Of a stretch of 7,396 bases of DNA, positions 7,360-7,396 are shown one piece after another. The translations under genes and the position numbers were made by a program. Origin of the DNA: Bacillota bacterium (GTDB taxonomy: Bacteria; Bacillota; Clostridia; Lachnospirales; Lachnospiraceae); NCBI GenBank assembly GCA_023399455.1, contig JAEWPN010000070.1, positions 1 through 7,396 on the forward strand, in the 5' to 3' direction. How positions within the stretch are numbered: the stretch's first letter is position 1; each line of letters opens with the position of its first letter. Below the pieces are notes generated by a model. The model was given only the letters and a program-made list of their open reading frames with translations, was not told where the DNA came from and did no database searches.

Positions 7360-7396
7360 ATGAGCAAAACTTTTGATGAGTTAATCTCCAGAGTAA
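7360..7396 (+). CDS. Start of a truncated gene, possibly phosphate butyryltransferase
   Basis: Only 12 codons are visible before the window ends: MSKTFDELISRV. A promoter with extended -10 and a good ribosome binding site stand in front, so the gene is very likely real. The peptide resembles, as I recall it, the N-terminus of clostridial phosphate butyryltransferase (Ptb: M-x-K-S/T-F-x-E-I/L-I-x-x-V), which converts butyryl-CoA to butyryl-phosphate in fermentation. A Rex-like site at its promoter fits a redox-controlled fermentation gene. Twelve residues cannot prove a family; another phosphate acyltransferase or an unrelated protein remains possible. Confidence 0.6.
   Translation, partial: MSKTFDELISRV

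Noticed and set aside
1..7396. Undescribed defence, mobile or multi-gene accessory system
   Set aside because: All full-length genes belong to well-known core or common families in normal arrangement; no integrase, transposase, toxin-antitoxin, reverse transcriptase or CRISPR repeats were seen.

Overview
The window reads as a chromosomal piece of a low-to-middle GC Gram-positive anaerobe. It is most likely a member of the Lachnospiraceae or another Clostridia (inference from protein style). Supporting points are the secA-prfB gene pair, strong AGGAGG-type ribosome binding sites, sigma-A promoters with extended -10 elements, a clostridial-type chemoreceptor, and a right-edge fragment that resembles the start of a butyrate-pathway phosphotransferase. 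No mobile element, CRISPR array, tRNA or rRNA was seen.

Left third (1-2169, + strand): one transmembrane chemoreceptor with its own promoter. Its extracellular dCache domain keeps every residue of the known amino-acid-binding motif, so it probably senses an amino acid. It is an orphan receptor here, with no che or flagellar genes beside it. It converges on prfB, and two stem-loops in the 89-base gap (2170-2258) probably end transcription from both sides.

Middle (2259-6001, - strand): secA (preprotein translocase ATPase) followed by prfB (peptide chain release factor 2), probably one operon read from a good promoter at 6074-6102. prfB must be read as 2259-3384 with a programmed +1 frameshift at an in-frame TGA (3307-3309). 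A simple open reading frame starting at 3263 loses the first 40 residues. A perfect 7-bp stem-loop sits between the two genes.

Right third (6137-7144, - strand): a family 18 glycoside hydrolase (chitinase-like) with an intact catalytic motif but no signal peptide, so it probably acts inside the cell. It has its own promoter. A divergent + strand gene starts at 7360 and runs off the window. Only 12 residues are visible; they resemble phosphate butyryltransferase, and a Rex-like operator overlaps its promoter.

I found no convincing undescribed multi-gene system. The points most worth a second look are the amino-acid motif in the receptor, the prfB recoding site, the inverted repeat embracing the secA promoter, the cytosolic GH18 enzyme, and the Rex-like site at the right edge.
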